A DNA stretch of 64,000 nucleotides from Strongylocentrotus purpuratus (taxonomy: Eukaryota; Echinodermata; Echinoidea; Camarodonta; Strongylocentrotidae), in the NCBI RefSeq assembly GCF_000002235.5, contig NW_022145597.1:27978423-28042422 (forward strand), given 5' to 3'. Each line of letters begins with the position of its first letter. The first letter of the stretch is position 1. The position numbers and the translations under genes were made by a program. The notes under the pieces were generated by a model, which saw only the letters and a list, made by a program, of their open reading frames with translations, was not told the origin of the DNA and searched no databases. Of the stretch, positions 52,501 to 61,063 are shown piece after piece.

Positions 52501-53823
52501 GCCTTTTAAGTAAGAAGAAAGAAACGTCATGAGAGAAAAAAAGGGTAAAAAAGAATAAAATCCCTGTCAAAATTAAAGTGATTAAATTCTTAGGTCCGTA
52601 CATGAGCAGGAGAGACCACATACTCATCATCATCATCATCATCTGGTACAGGAAGAAGGCGTTGGCCTGTAATAAAAAAAACTCAAACTCTCTCTATCTC
52701 CTGATGTAACATTTGATTCAAACAAAGTTCTTAGCTTGGGAAATTTGAGTCAGCGATCATCTTCTTAAGGTTTGGGACCTACGCTTTCATATAACTTGCT
52801 AAAAATTCCGAAATTGTAATGGTAATTCCGACAAATAGATTTTTGCTTCATAAAAGTGCCTCTATTTAATACCAAGCGGACAATAAATTTTCTCAATATG
52901 AGACTTTCTTCTTATTCATGATAAATCGCAAATCTTTATTAAACAGGGCGCGTTCGTGGAGTCTGAATTTGATGGGGATAGTAAATCCGTCTTATATGGC
53001 GACATTTTGCTTTAAAAATGTATAATTTGAGTGGCAAAATGCTTTAAATATACTGAAAAAACGTGTACTGTTCCTTGCACACGAGGCGTCATTTCGATTG
53101 CCTCATCACACGCGCTACTCACAACTTGCAAGACAGTCGTTTAAACTTAAAGCAATGTGTTTTTTCTATTTCACTTTTTTGTACCATATTACGCTCAGGA
53201 CATGTTCCTGCTTCTTCCTGCGTTTCTTCCTCCGATAATTTCGAAGATCAGTGTTATTAAAAGCACCGAAAGCAGGTCATAGTGTTACATGAGTTGTGAT
53301 CGAGGCAAATGGCTTGAACTTTGACATACAATGAGTTGTCAAGCAATCAATCATTAATCATTCCAGGGGCCTGTTTCATAAAACTTGTTATCAATAACAA
53401 GTTACAAGCTACTGTTATAAGCTACTGCCAACATGGCATCATATTGGCTGAGAGTAAATTTGTCATAGAAATTTAGTAATTGTTATAAATAACAAGTTTT
53501 ATGAAACGGGCACCAGTCTCAGCCACAGTCCTACTCCTACATTACCAAAATGACGCCTTGTACATGTATGCAATTAATGCCCTTATAGTTATACAACTTA
53601 AACTCATGACATATACCTCGACCTTGGGCGACTTCCCATGCGGGCGTCTTCGGCACGGAGGCTCCCGTCTATCATCGAGTCGCCAAGCTGCGTGATCACC
53701 CGACGACGATGAGGACGACGACTTCCCCGTCGAGTCTTCATCTAGTGCTCGAATAATACCCATCAGCACCGAGGCGAGGACGGGGTGCTTTAGGTTTTTG
53801 TCGTGAGGTTTAGCCACGTCCAT
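43461..53823 (-). CDS. Large Ser/acidic-rich disordered protein with four 53-residue repeats (whole gene)
   Basis: Preferred model reads 53823-53617, 52502-52173, 51314-51233, 49573-43461, all GT/AG. Joined length is 6732 bases, about 2243 residues ending in TGA. Phases fit: 0, 0, then 1 into the terminal exon. I do not recognise the family. The protein is rich in Ser, Asp, Glu and Thr and looks mostly disordered. It has tandem repeats near the N-terminal quarter, a pair of FP(G/C)(I/L)AE(E/D)D motifs, a pair of SLSDIP motifs, a hydrophobic Trp-rich segment, several amphipathic helices, a basic KRKKRKSKG patch and a helical C-terminus (LNEVLQDLIEEWSFEGL). The long near-intact terminal exon argues for a live gene. 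It is convergent with the receptor gene. A scaffold or anchoring role is possible but only inferred. Confidence 0.75.
48731..49366 (-). repeat. Coding tandem repeat, 4 x 159 bp (53 residues)
   Basis: Four head-to-tail copies with exact 159-base period lie inside the large-protein exon. Each unit reads MDPPDDGMSD, a Ser/Asp linker, then LKPSMTSKMPGPKMGLGNYR, and ends NDVKKML. Copies differ at only a few bases (such as SDIS/SDFS, SDG/SDS, GTL/GAL) and third positions are almost identical, indicating recent expansion or gene conversion. The fourth copy is slightly more diverged (YRWKSGAGN). Confidence 0.95.
49800..49935. repeat. Clustered G/C homopolymers in an intron
   Basis: G11, C9, T7, C10 and further G/C runs close to the acceptor of the large terminal exon. 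Confidence 0.9.
49945..50580. repeat. Degenerate minisatellite, about 25-30 bp unit
   Basis: More than fifteen irregular repeats of the form TGATAAGTGCCCCTTTTTCA. Units vary by several bases and in length. It fills much of the intron before the large terminal exon. Confidence 0.8.
50690..51000. repeat. Poly-C tracts in the large-gene intron
   Basis: Runs of C near 50696-50712 and 50966-51000, with A/T-rich unique sequence between. Confidence 0.9.
51233..51314 (-). CDS. Large-protein gene, short linking exon
   Basis: An 82-bp exon between TTTGCCTTTGCCTCAG and donor GTAAGT. It starts in phase 0 and ends in phase 1, exactly what is needed to join the exon ending at 52173 to the terminal exon at 49573. 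It encodes HEYATMFGSDSGHSDKILIP followed by SRFVKDY. The two-sided phase fit is the main support. Confidence 0.75.
51880..51995. repeat. MITE end fragment and short hairpin
   Basis: CGGCCTCGTGTGCAA matches the end of the 28641 MITE family. Next to it AATACACATCA and TGATGTGTATT pair across 16 bases (51958-51998). Confidence 0.55.
52173..52502 (-). CDS. Large-protein gene, acidic exon
   Basis: A phase 0 to 0 exon of 110 codons between TACTTAAAAG and donor GTAAGT. It encodes a Glu-rich, probably helical segment (EEEREAEKGEEQEEQLIVEK) flanked by Ser/Asp-rich linkers and ending DVAAFLSK. The composition matches the long terminal exon. Confidence 0.75.
52602..52666 (-). CDS. Possible cassette exon with Asp run
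   Basis: A 65-bp stretch lies between a good acceptor (TTTATTACAG) and a weak donor (GTACGG). In one frame it encodes QRLLPVPDDDDDDEYVVSPA, and its end is in phase 0 with the next exon. However it needs a preceding exon ending in phase 1, and the exon at 53617 ends in phase 0. Either a small exon is missing, an alternative donor is used in the first exon (GTGATC after the serine run), or this is not an exon. Confidence 0.3.
53077..53120. repeat. End fragment of the GCACACGAGGCGTCAT MITE family
   Basis: TTGCACACGAGGCGTCATTT with a CACACGCGC continuation. Solo end, no partner nearby. Confidence 0.5.
53369..53511. mobile_element. MITE of the CCTGTTTCATAAAACTTGTTA family
   Basis: Ends GCCTGTTTCATAAAACTTGT and ACAAGTTTTATGAAACGGGC are inverse complements with one mismatch. 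It sits about 100 bases downstream of the first coding exon of the large gene. Confidence 0.8.
53617..53823 (-). CDS. Large-protein gene, first coding exon
   Basis: The exon opens with ATG at 53823 and runs 69 codons to a GTATAT donor, phase 0. It encodes a helical start (VLASVLMGIIRALDED), a seven-serine run and a basic segment (RREPPCRRRPHGK). Acceptor-like AG dinucleotides sit 9-15 bases upstream of the ATG, so a further 5' exon exists or the ATG is internal. Phase 0 joins directly to the exon at 52502. Confidence 0.6.
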
Positions 53824-54284
53824 GACGGAGCACTGTCTATAATGAAAATGTATAAATATGTCTACGATGGATAATTATCATTTGCTGTTTGTTTAGGATC
53901 TATTTATTTAATTTCCTATCTAGGCCTGGATCTATTTATTTATCTATGCATGCATGCATGTTCACAATTTTACAATTAATTGGAGTTAACATCACATGAA
54001 AAAGAATATAACAAATCATTTTCATTTTACAATCCATTTGAATTGACTTCACGTGAAAAAAATATATAACAATGTTATATTAAAGACAAGTTGCAACTAA
54101 TAATAGGTCTAGACAGTTTAAAGAATGAACACACAAAGGAGATGAAACATTAGCAAATAGAGCTTGAATAGTTACAACACATTTTAAATATATAATATAT
54201 GACAATTACAATTCCTAAAGGGTTGTAGTGAACTATTTAAACTATTTACAAAGAACAAGAAGAAAATAAAAATAAAAACAGAAG

Positions 54285-55063
54285 TAGAGTAAAGTACCCG
54301 GTTTTCGGCCACTTAAGACAAAATCCTATTTATTGGACTCTTTACTTCCTATTTATTATCATTTCTTGTTCAAATCATGAAGCAAATATTATTATTATTT
54401 AAACAAAAAAAGAATCCCCAAAAAAAATCACGAATTGCCATGACAATATTCATTTCAATTTTCACTGTTTTGGAGCCGGTTATCGGCCGAGCGTTTCAGT
54501 TTACGGCCGCATGTACAAAGTCAATCGGAAGCGCTCGCGCGCGCCGTGCGTTTCTGCGCTGATGTATAGCACACGCGGGCGGAGCAGGTATCCCACGCCG
54601 GAGCTCCCGGGTGCTCGCCTGACCGAATACAGGCACAGCGGTGATCGGAAGTTGGAATCTGAATTAGACGGACATATCGTGTGTGCGTCGCGGTGTGCGG
54701 CTGCATTGATTTAATACATGCGATGAGATACTTTTGAGCTTGCGACCAGCACAAAATCGGGCTCTATATCTGAAAAATACTTGAAATAAAGCCCATTTTA
54801 TGGTACCCATATTTCTTACATACACGCGTAAGAAACTCGATTTTTCAGATTTGGGTAGCGGGACCGCCGATTACATCGCTAAAATGTGATATTTTAGGAT
54901 ATATTTTTCATTGCAAATGTGGTTCTTCAGTGACACTGGCATGGTATGGTATGTGTGGGATATGTGTTATGCTATTATGCGATGTATTTTAAAGTGATTT
55001 TACCATGTATCCAACCAATTGGCCGAAAACCGGAGCTGACCGATTACCGGGTACTTTACTCTA
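54285..55063. mobile_element. TA-flanked DNA element, 779 bp
   Basis: Terminal TAGAGTAAAGTACCCGG and CCGGGTACTTTACTCTA are exact inverse complements, consistent with TA target duplication as in Tc1/mariner. Subterminal TTTTCGGCCA and TGGCCGAAAA form a second inverted match. The middle (54500-54700) is unusually GC/CpG-rich. No transposase frame. Confidence 0.75.
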
Positions 55064-55129
55064 GGCCTGGATCTTTATTGTTAGTCTACTCTAGTAAAGA
55101 CTAGTTGTGTTCGATATAATGAGAACTGC

Positions 55130-55420
55130 ATGTATCATTATACATCTAGATCTAGATCTAGTACAGTCAATGTTATTTTTCTATTACCTTTCAGGTCTAC
55201 TTAGTAGTAGAATCTATATTATATCCACTAAATCTAGGTCTAGGCCTAGTATTATAATTATAAGTGGGCCTAGATCTAGACCTAGTCTACTACCGTTGCT
55301 ATTATTAATCATCATCATCATCACCATCATCTTCACCATCGAATTCATCATTATAATCACTAGAAATTTAGAATGTTGCATGAGATCTAGATCTAATGTA
55401 GGCCTAGACTAAACATAATT
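55130..55420. repeat. TCTAGATC/GGCCTAGA-rich palindromic low-complexity region
   Basis: Many overlapping CTAGATCTAG and GGCCTAG words and an ATCATCATC stretch. This is upstream of the large gene on its coding strand. Confidence 0.7.
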
Positions 55421-56111
55421 GTTTGATCGGGAGGGGGGGGGATTAGATTTCGTTCCGATGCGAATAAACGTGGCTTCACCAAGAATTTACAGTTTGGTCA
55501 TCTCCGGATTCCAAGCAAGAGGCAGACGTTGGCTGTCCGGAAAGGTTCATTTAAAACAGAAATTTGAAGAATTCTACATGCAAAATTTCAGAGAATTCTG
55601 TTAGACAATAATTTCTAAAGGACAAATACGTGTGGTGGTTAGATTTAGGTCTAGACTCTAGGCCTAATCTAATGCTGAAATTGATGAATATTTCTCGTAA
55701 ATCCAAGGCAACGGCAAAAGTAACGGCTTAATTTTTGTTAAGCATCCGGACATACAAATTGCAAGTACTGTATACAACCCCCAGCATATTAATACTATGA
55801 ATATCACTGCCATGACTGTGTGTCTCTGACTATAAATCTAGATAGCAGAGCGGCTGCACGACATAAGTTCATATCTAACCGAGATGTATTGTTAGACAAT
55901 AGGCCTATATAGAGTTACCACATGCCGCCACCATCGTCACGTCCAACCCACGCCACGGCCACGGCCTGCTCGAGCCGGCCAAAGCCCTAGACCTATATGT
56001 ATCACACTCATCAATCAACAAAATTCAAACTCAAAGTCAAAGGAACTTGACTTTAACTTAGAAAACTTCATTACGGGTTAGAACATAAACTAACATTACT
56101 TTCACACTCAC

Positions 56112-56165
56112 CCTTGTCTGTTTGCACCTACGGTAATTTATCTGTCATTGCAACCATTTTGAAAA
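56112..56165 (-). other. Candidate 5'UTR exon of the large-protein gene
   Basis: On the minus strand a segment reading AAAATGGTTGCAATGACAG and on to ACAAGG ends at a consensus donor (GTGAGTGTG) at 56111. Its ATG frame closes after nine codons, so it could only be untranslated or a uORF. It is 2.3 kb upstream of the first coding exon and borders a foldback element. Purely tentative. Confidence 0.2.
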
Positions 56166-56177
56166 GTTTAAATTCAT

Positions 56178-56451
56178 CCAGAAATTTAGCTCATGCATGG
56201 CAAATGCGCGCATAAAACATATGGCAAATGTAAACAAAACAAAGTGGGCCTAGCTACGCGCGCTTGCCATGAAAACAGTCACGCACGTTGACGTCACTAC
56301 ATGTTTTTGTGACGCAATAGTGTACGTGTTTACATTTGCCATAATGTTTTATGCGCGCATTTGCCATATAATACTTTGTACTTAGTTGTTGTTCCTCCAA
56401 AAGATTCCTATCGGAATTTAAACTGGAGGCCTACATGAGCTAAATTTCTGG
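56178..56451. mobile_element. Foldback element with two nested inverted repeats
   Basis: Outer arms CCAGAAATTTAGCTCATG (56178) and its exact complement (56451); inner arms of about 40 bases start ATGGCAAATGCGCGCATAAA at 56197 and end at 56367. The centre carries ACGTCA-type words. Confidence 0.8.
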
Positions 56452-56894
56452 CCGATTTTTTTTTTCTCAATGTTTTTCTTCATTTTCCGAAAGAGCATCA
56501 AAAATAATGTCCAAATTTTGAAAACCAATTGAATATGTTAAGTATTGGCTGAGAAATGACCATCTGAATAAATAGATTTCCTATGGGAACTCAGTGTTAT
56601 ATGCTCTGGCTCGTAATGTCATGATGTTTTTGATGACGTCACACTTCACCACAGCATTAATCCCTTTTGCAGCTCACTTTGGAAGCTATACGGGATGGGG
56701 CGTACGTGCAGTCCATGGCCGCCAGTGAAGTTATAGAATATGATATTATATAAAGTAAAAAGTGTGAGAAGCAAGTAAAAACATGACTGCTCACTTTACA
56801 TGAGCCGAAATCCAGCAGGATCGAGGCTGCAAACTCTTATGGTAGGGATGGCAGCCTTACGGAAAGTAGCGAGTGAGGGTGTATTTGCAGCTTC

Positions 56895-57613
56895 GCAGGG
56901 TTGTATATTCCATATTATCACGGAAGGTGGGTAGAAGGACGTTTTATTATAACTTATTTACAATTATAATTAATAAATGACACTTTTTTTTTCTTCGAAT
57001 AAGCGGGGGGGGGGGGGAGGGGTAAGGAGCACAATGTTGTTTTTTGCACAACTGGAGGGGGAGGGGGCAGTGAGCACTATTTTTTTTAAACCAACACCCA
57101 TCCCCCCCCCCCCACGTCTTCTTTTTTAATTTGAAAAACGTTAAATTTACCTGTGTTTGGGGCTGAGGAGCACTTTTTGGCCCAGTTCGTAAGAAACTAG
57201 CAGCGAATCAGCCAACTAGTGAATAAGCGGGAGCGAGATGGGGGGGCAGGGTTGTATATTCCATATTATCACGGAAGGTGGGTAGAAGGACGTTTTATTA
57301 TAACTTATTTACAATTATAATTAATAAATGACACTTTTTTTTTCTTCGAATAAGCGGGGGGGGGGGGGGAGGGGTAAGGAGCACAATGTTGTTTTTGCAC
57401 AACTGGAGGGGGAGGGGGCAGTGAGCACTATTTTTTTTAAACCAACACCCATCCCCCCCCCCCCCCCCCCCCCCACGTCTTCTTTTTTAATTTGAAAAAC
57501 GTTAAATTTACCTGTGTTTGGGGCTGAGGAGCACTTTTTGGCCCAGTTCGTAAGAAACTAGCAGCGAATCAGCCAACTAGTGAATAAGCGGGAGCGAGAT
57601 GGGGGGGGGGGGG
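56895..57613. repeat. Tandem duplication, 351-bp period, 2 copies
   Basis: Copy 1 starts 56895 and copy 2 starts 57246 with GCAGGGTTGTATATTCCATA. They are almost identical apart from homopolymer lengths (for example C10 versus C21). Each contains poly-G, T8 and poly-C tracts. Confidence 0.9.
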
Positions 57614-57782
57614 GGGGGGGTGTAAGCACTCAGACACACATACACAAAGAAAAATCACTTTGGGAGGGGGCGGTCATAGAAAAAGCACAGATAAACGAGG
57701 TGTTTTAAAACTTCTAAAACACCCCCTTTTGAACACCCAAGACACCCAAGACACCCCCCCCCCCCCCCCCCCCCCCCCCCAA
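57600..57782. repeat. Poly-G and poly-C tracts
   Basis: G20 at 57601-57620 and C26 at 57755-57780, flanked by CACCC-rich sequence. Confidence 0.95.
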
Positions 57783-57794
57783 ATACGCCTTTGG

Positions 57795-58030
57795 TCCTGG
57801 CTCATTTTTCCTGATTGAGGTGTCATATGAAAGGGCAGAAAATGAACTTTCTAGAAATGTGAGTTTCTCTTTGAAATTTAGATACCGTTCGCCAATCGAC
57901 TTTTTGGAATATTTTCTTCCAATTGTTTTTAATCACTCATGCGTGAAATATGCATAATGAGTTGCATCAAATGAAAAAACGAGGACCTCAGCTTTACAAA
58001 TATGTGTTATTCTGCAGATCAAATTTGTCA
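57795..58030. repeat. Dispersed repeat, reverse partner of 21422-21720
   Basis: Shares TTTTAATCACTCATGCGTGA and ATGAGTTGCATCAA with the reverse complement of the intronic copy; moderately diverged. Confidence 0.55.
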
Positions 58031-59254
58031 TAGAATTTATTCAAGGTAATATAGCCCCCATTTCATGTACACACATATATCATCTCCTTACCACCAAGAA
58101 AGTTTAATTTACCGAAACGTTGTTAATGAGCATGATACGAGACAAACTTATTGTGAATTGTTACGATATTATCTATTCTAATTTCTTAAATATTTCTTTT
58201 AATAATTAAATGCGTTGCCAACTGTCTATTTAGTTATAATGGTACTTATTTATTGATAATACCAACGTGTAGGCAGGGGGCGTTGTTGAGGGGGGGGGTG
58301 GGGTGCGACACGTATGATGTCGGTTGGCCGGCGAATTTGTATTCCTTCCAACTGTGACTTTTTATCCGCTGTGACGACTATGAGAGTTGTATAAAACTTG
58401 TATTTTCTCGAAGTTTCACCAGCAATCATTGTCAGTTGTCAACCTTACAATAATATCAGCAAAAGAAAACAGGGGATTCAAAAATGAAATTCAAGCAGAT
58501 ATATATATATATATAGATAGATATATACTTTATTGTCTTCTTCTTAAAAAGAAGAAACTTTCCTTCCAGGTGATCATACATAAAATTACACAACTTATAC
58601 AACATTTATAATATATACAATCACATAAAAATATAAAGTGCATAAAAAGTAGGAATAAATAAATAAAACATATAATACAAATTACAAAGAACATAAGGAT
58701 AAAGGAAGAAGACAAAAAGGAAGAAATCGAGAGGATTAAAGGAGAATGTAGCCCCGGGGTAAGAAACTAAAAATTAAAAAAAATCCTTTAAAAAAGTAAA
58801 TTATGTTATTGAATATCTGATCCTTCCCAAACAAATAGGTCAAAAGAACAACCAATGCAGATATACATTCAAATAAATTTTAACCTATTTATAATCGACG
58901 AGATCCACCATTTTTCATGAAACATTTTCCCTCCTATTGTAGATTGTAGATCTAGCACTGAGTTCATGCATCATATATATACCACCCTCTCACAGCTTAA
59001 AAAATGCTACCAAGTCTTTTAAGTCTTCTCCTGAAGACGGCCAGAGCATATTGGCCAACATATCGAGATCGTCTCTATATCCGCTAAACTGTTCTTTTCA
59101 GAACAATTCCAAAAAGATTTCCTTTCTTCAATCTAAAACAGCTCTTTTTCAGATCTACCAAAATATATTACTTTCTCTTATCTTTCCACCCGGTTATCAC
59201 ATTCTTCCTTGACATGGTTAGGCCAAAAAACATACTATGGAAAACTGTAAGAAC

Positions 59255-59480
59255 CATCAAAGCCCTCTAAGTGTTGGGAGCCCCAAATTCGCCAAAAATT
59301 TGATGGCAAAATTTCACTTAAATTGTATCATAATGTGAAAGAGGTTGTTATTTAAGACACACTACTGCAAAGGTTCCCCCCCCCCCCCAAAAAAAAAAAA
59401 AAAAAAAACAATTGAGATAAAAGAATACATAATTTAGGTTTGCTGATGTATGCAAAAAACCTAAACTGAAAATCCTTGCA
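59255..59480. repeat. Dispersed repeat with CCCTCTAA(A/G)TGTTGGGAGCCCC
   Basis: GCCCTCTAAGTGTTGGGAGC followed by AAAAATTTGATGGCAAAATT. Reverse-oriented relative at 5500-5720; further fragments at 3785-3840 and 10890-10930. Confidence 0.7.
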
Positions 59481-59498
59481 GAAATGTGTCATAAATGC

Positions 59499-59499
<1 letters not shown>

Positions 59500-59531
<32 letters not shown>
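59500..59531. repeat. Poly-G tract (30)
   Basis: One of the longest G runs in the window. Confidence 0.95.
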
Positions 59532-59904
59532 GTTACTCACATATTAAGACATATGGGGTTGTGCCGCTCTAATGGGTAACTTTTTTACAAAAAATCCCTA
59601 AATATGGGTCCCCTTTTTCAAAATTATGTGAAATGGGCCTTGAAAAAAAATCAGCCAAAATGACCCTTAAAAATGGGTAGGGGTTTCAAGGCATCAGCGG
59701 CACACCCCCGTCAACATCAAATCTGAGTGGGATGTGATATGAAGACAGGCTTCTTTTGGTTACCCCCATTCCTAATTTCTTATGCCCTAATAGCAGTTAT
59801 CTCTTTTATAATATGGCACACAATTCCGAGTGTGGTACAAGTTACAATATCTCTTGATACAAAATACGGAACATGTAATGTATTGAAAGTCTGTAATCGA
59901 ACCA

Positions 59905-60440
59905 ATATATTGTAATGGCGGCCATCTTGGACGCCATTTTGAAACAGAATTTGCTTAGGTATATACAAATTGTTCACTATAAATGTCAAAACTACTATGC
60001 TAAATCCCCCCCAAAGAATAATTACTTTTTTACCACCACATTAAATTGATATGTACCAAAAAAACACGACATATATTCTTGGAATAGCAGTTAACTTTCG
60101 GTTAATTTTAATGAATCGGTGGCCATTTTAGAACCACATTAACGTTCTTGGTTTCCTCATCCTTCATTGATTTTTTCATTAGTCTAGATGGATTCTATTA
60201 TCCCTAAAACCAAGGGATAGGCACCAAATTCACGCCTGCTGGAAATATAATTAACTTTTTTTGGCCTTTTTTGTATTTAATGACAGTCATTTTGGACACC
60301 ATTTTGGATTTCCATGCTTCCCAAATACTCAACAACATTTTTATTAATCTCATTGGATTATCAGGATAGATAATAATTGTTTTCTGGCCATATTTAGGCT
60401 ATGGCAACCATCTTGGACACTATTTTGAAATAGGGGTTTT
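59905..60440. repeat. Degenerate repeats around GCCATCTTGGACACCATTTTG
   Basis: Variants of CATCTTGGACxCCATTTTGA at about 59918, 60119, 60286 and 60408, spaced 120-200 bases. Lies just downstream of the SWIM gene poly(A) signal. Confidence 0.6.
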
Positions 60441-60538
60441 CGGAAGGTCAGATATTTGTAGACTTCTAGACGTAAAATACTACTAGAAATCATTGAAAAA
60501 CTTTTTGTTGCAATTTTTAAAAAGTTATTTATGCCATT

Positions 60539-60544
60539 TTTATT
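60539..60544 (-). promoter_or_regulatory. Possible poly(A) signal of the SWIM gene
   Basis: AATAAA on the minus strand, about 160 bases past the stop codon, at the usual distance for a short 3'UTR. Confidence 0.4.
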
Positions 60545-60704
60545 GCCCTAGTATGACTAGTATAGTGGAAATTAGTTGTTTTCTTGGGAACATTTGTTTT
60601 CATCAGAGGAGATATCAATGCACACAATGACACCCAAAAAGTAGCAACGTGGGGGTTCACGGTAGACCCCACTGGCCCACAGACTATAACTCCTTTGTTT
60701 TGTA

Positions 60705-61063
60705 CTATGTGTTTTTACTAACACAGTGGCTCAAACTATGGGGTGCTGCCTTTTTCCTCTTTGGGGCTGGCAAGAGAGAGGATGACATGTTGACTGTTGC
60801 AGTAGGCTGAACTACGACGTAGCTTGTTCCAGCAGGCAATAATCCAGCAGGCAACAACCTTCTTTGCCGTTTCTTCAGGGCCATACAGATGCCAGTGCAC
60901 ATGCCGAAACTATGTAATGCCGACTGCAAGTGGCTGTCTGTCTTGATTGTTTCAAACTGCTCGAGCATTGACTCTACAGCGGGCAGGAATGTTTCTGGAT
61001 CCAAGTCTAGTTTATCAGAAATCTTGGATCCCATGCTTTGCAAGCGAGATTTGACATCAGCAA
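60705..61063 (-). CDS. SWIM protein last exon
   Basis: 359 bases after CTATAATATAG. It continues VADVKSRLQSMGSKISDKLD through a helical segment, a short KKRQRRLLPAG stretch with a direct LLPAG duplication, and ends CVSKNT before the stop. Confidence 0.7.

Noticed and set aside
54511..54754. Overlapping frames on both strands in the CpG-rich core
   Set aside because: GC-rich sequence inside the TA-flanked element lowers stop frequency; no protein features seen.
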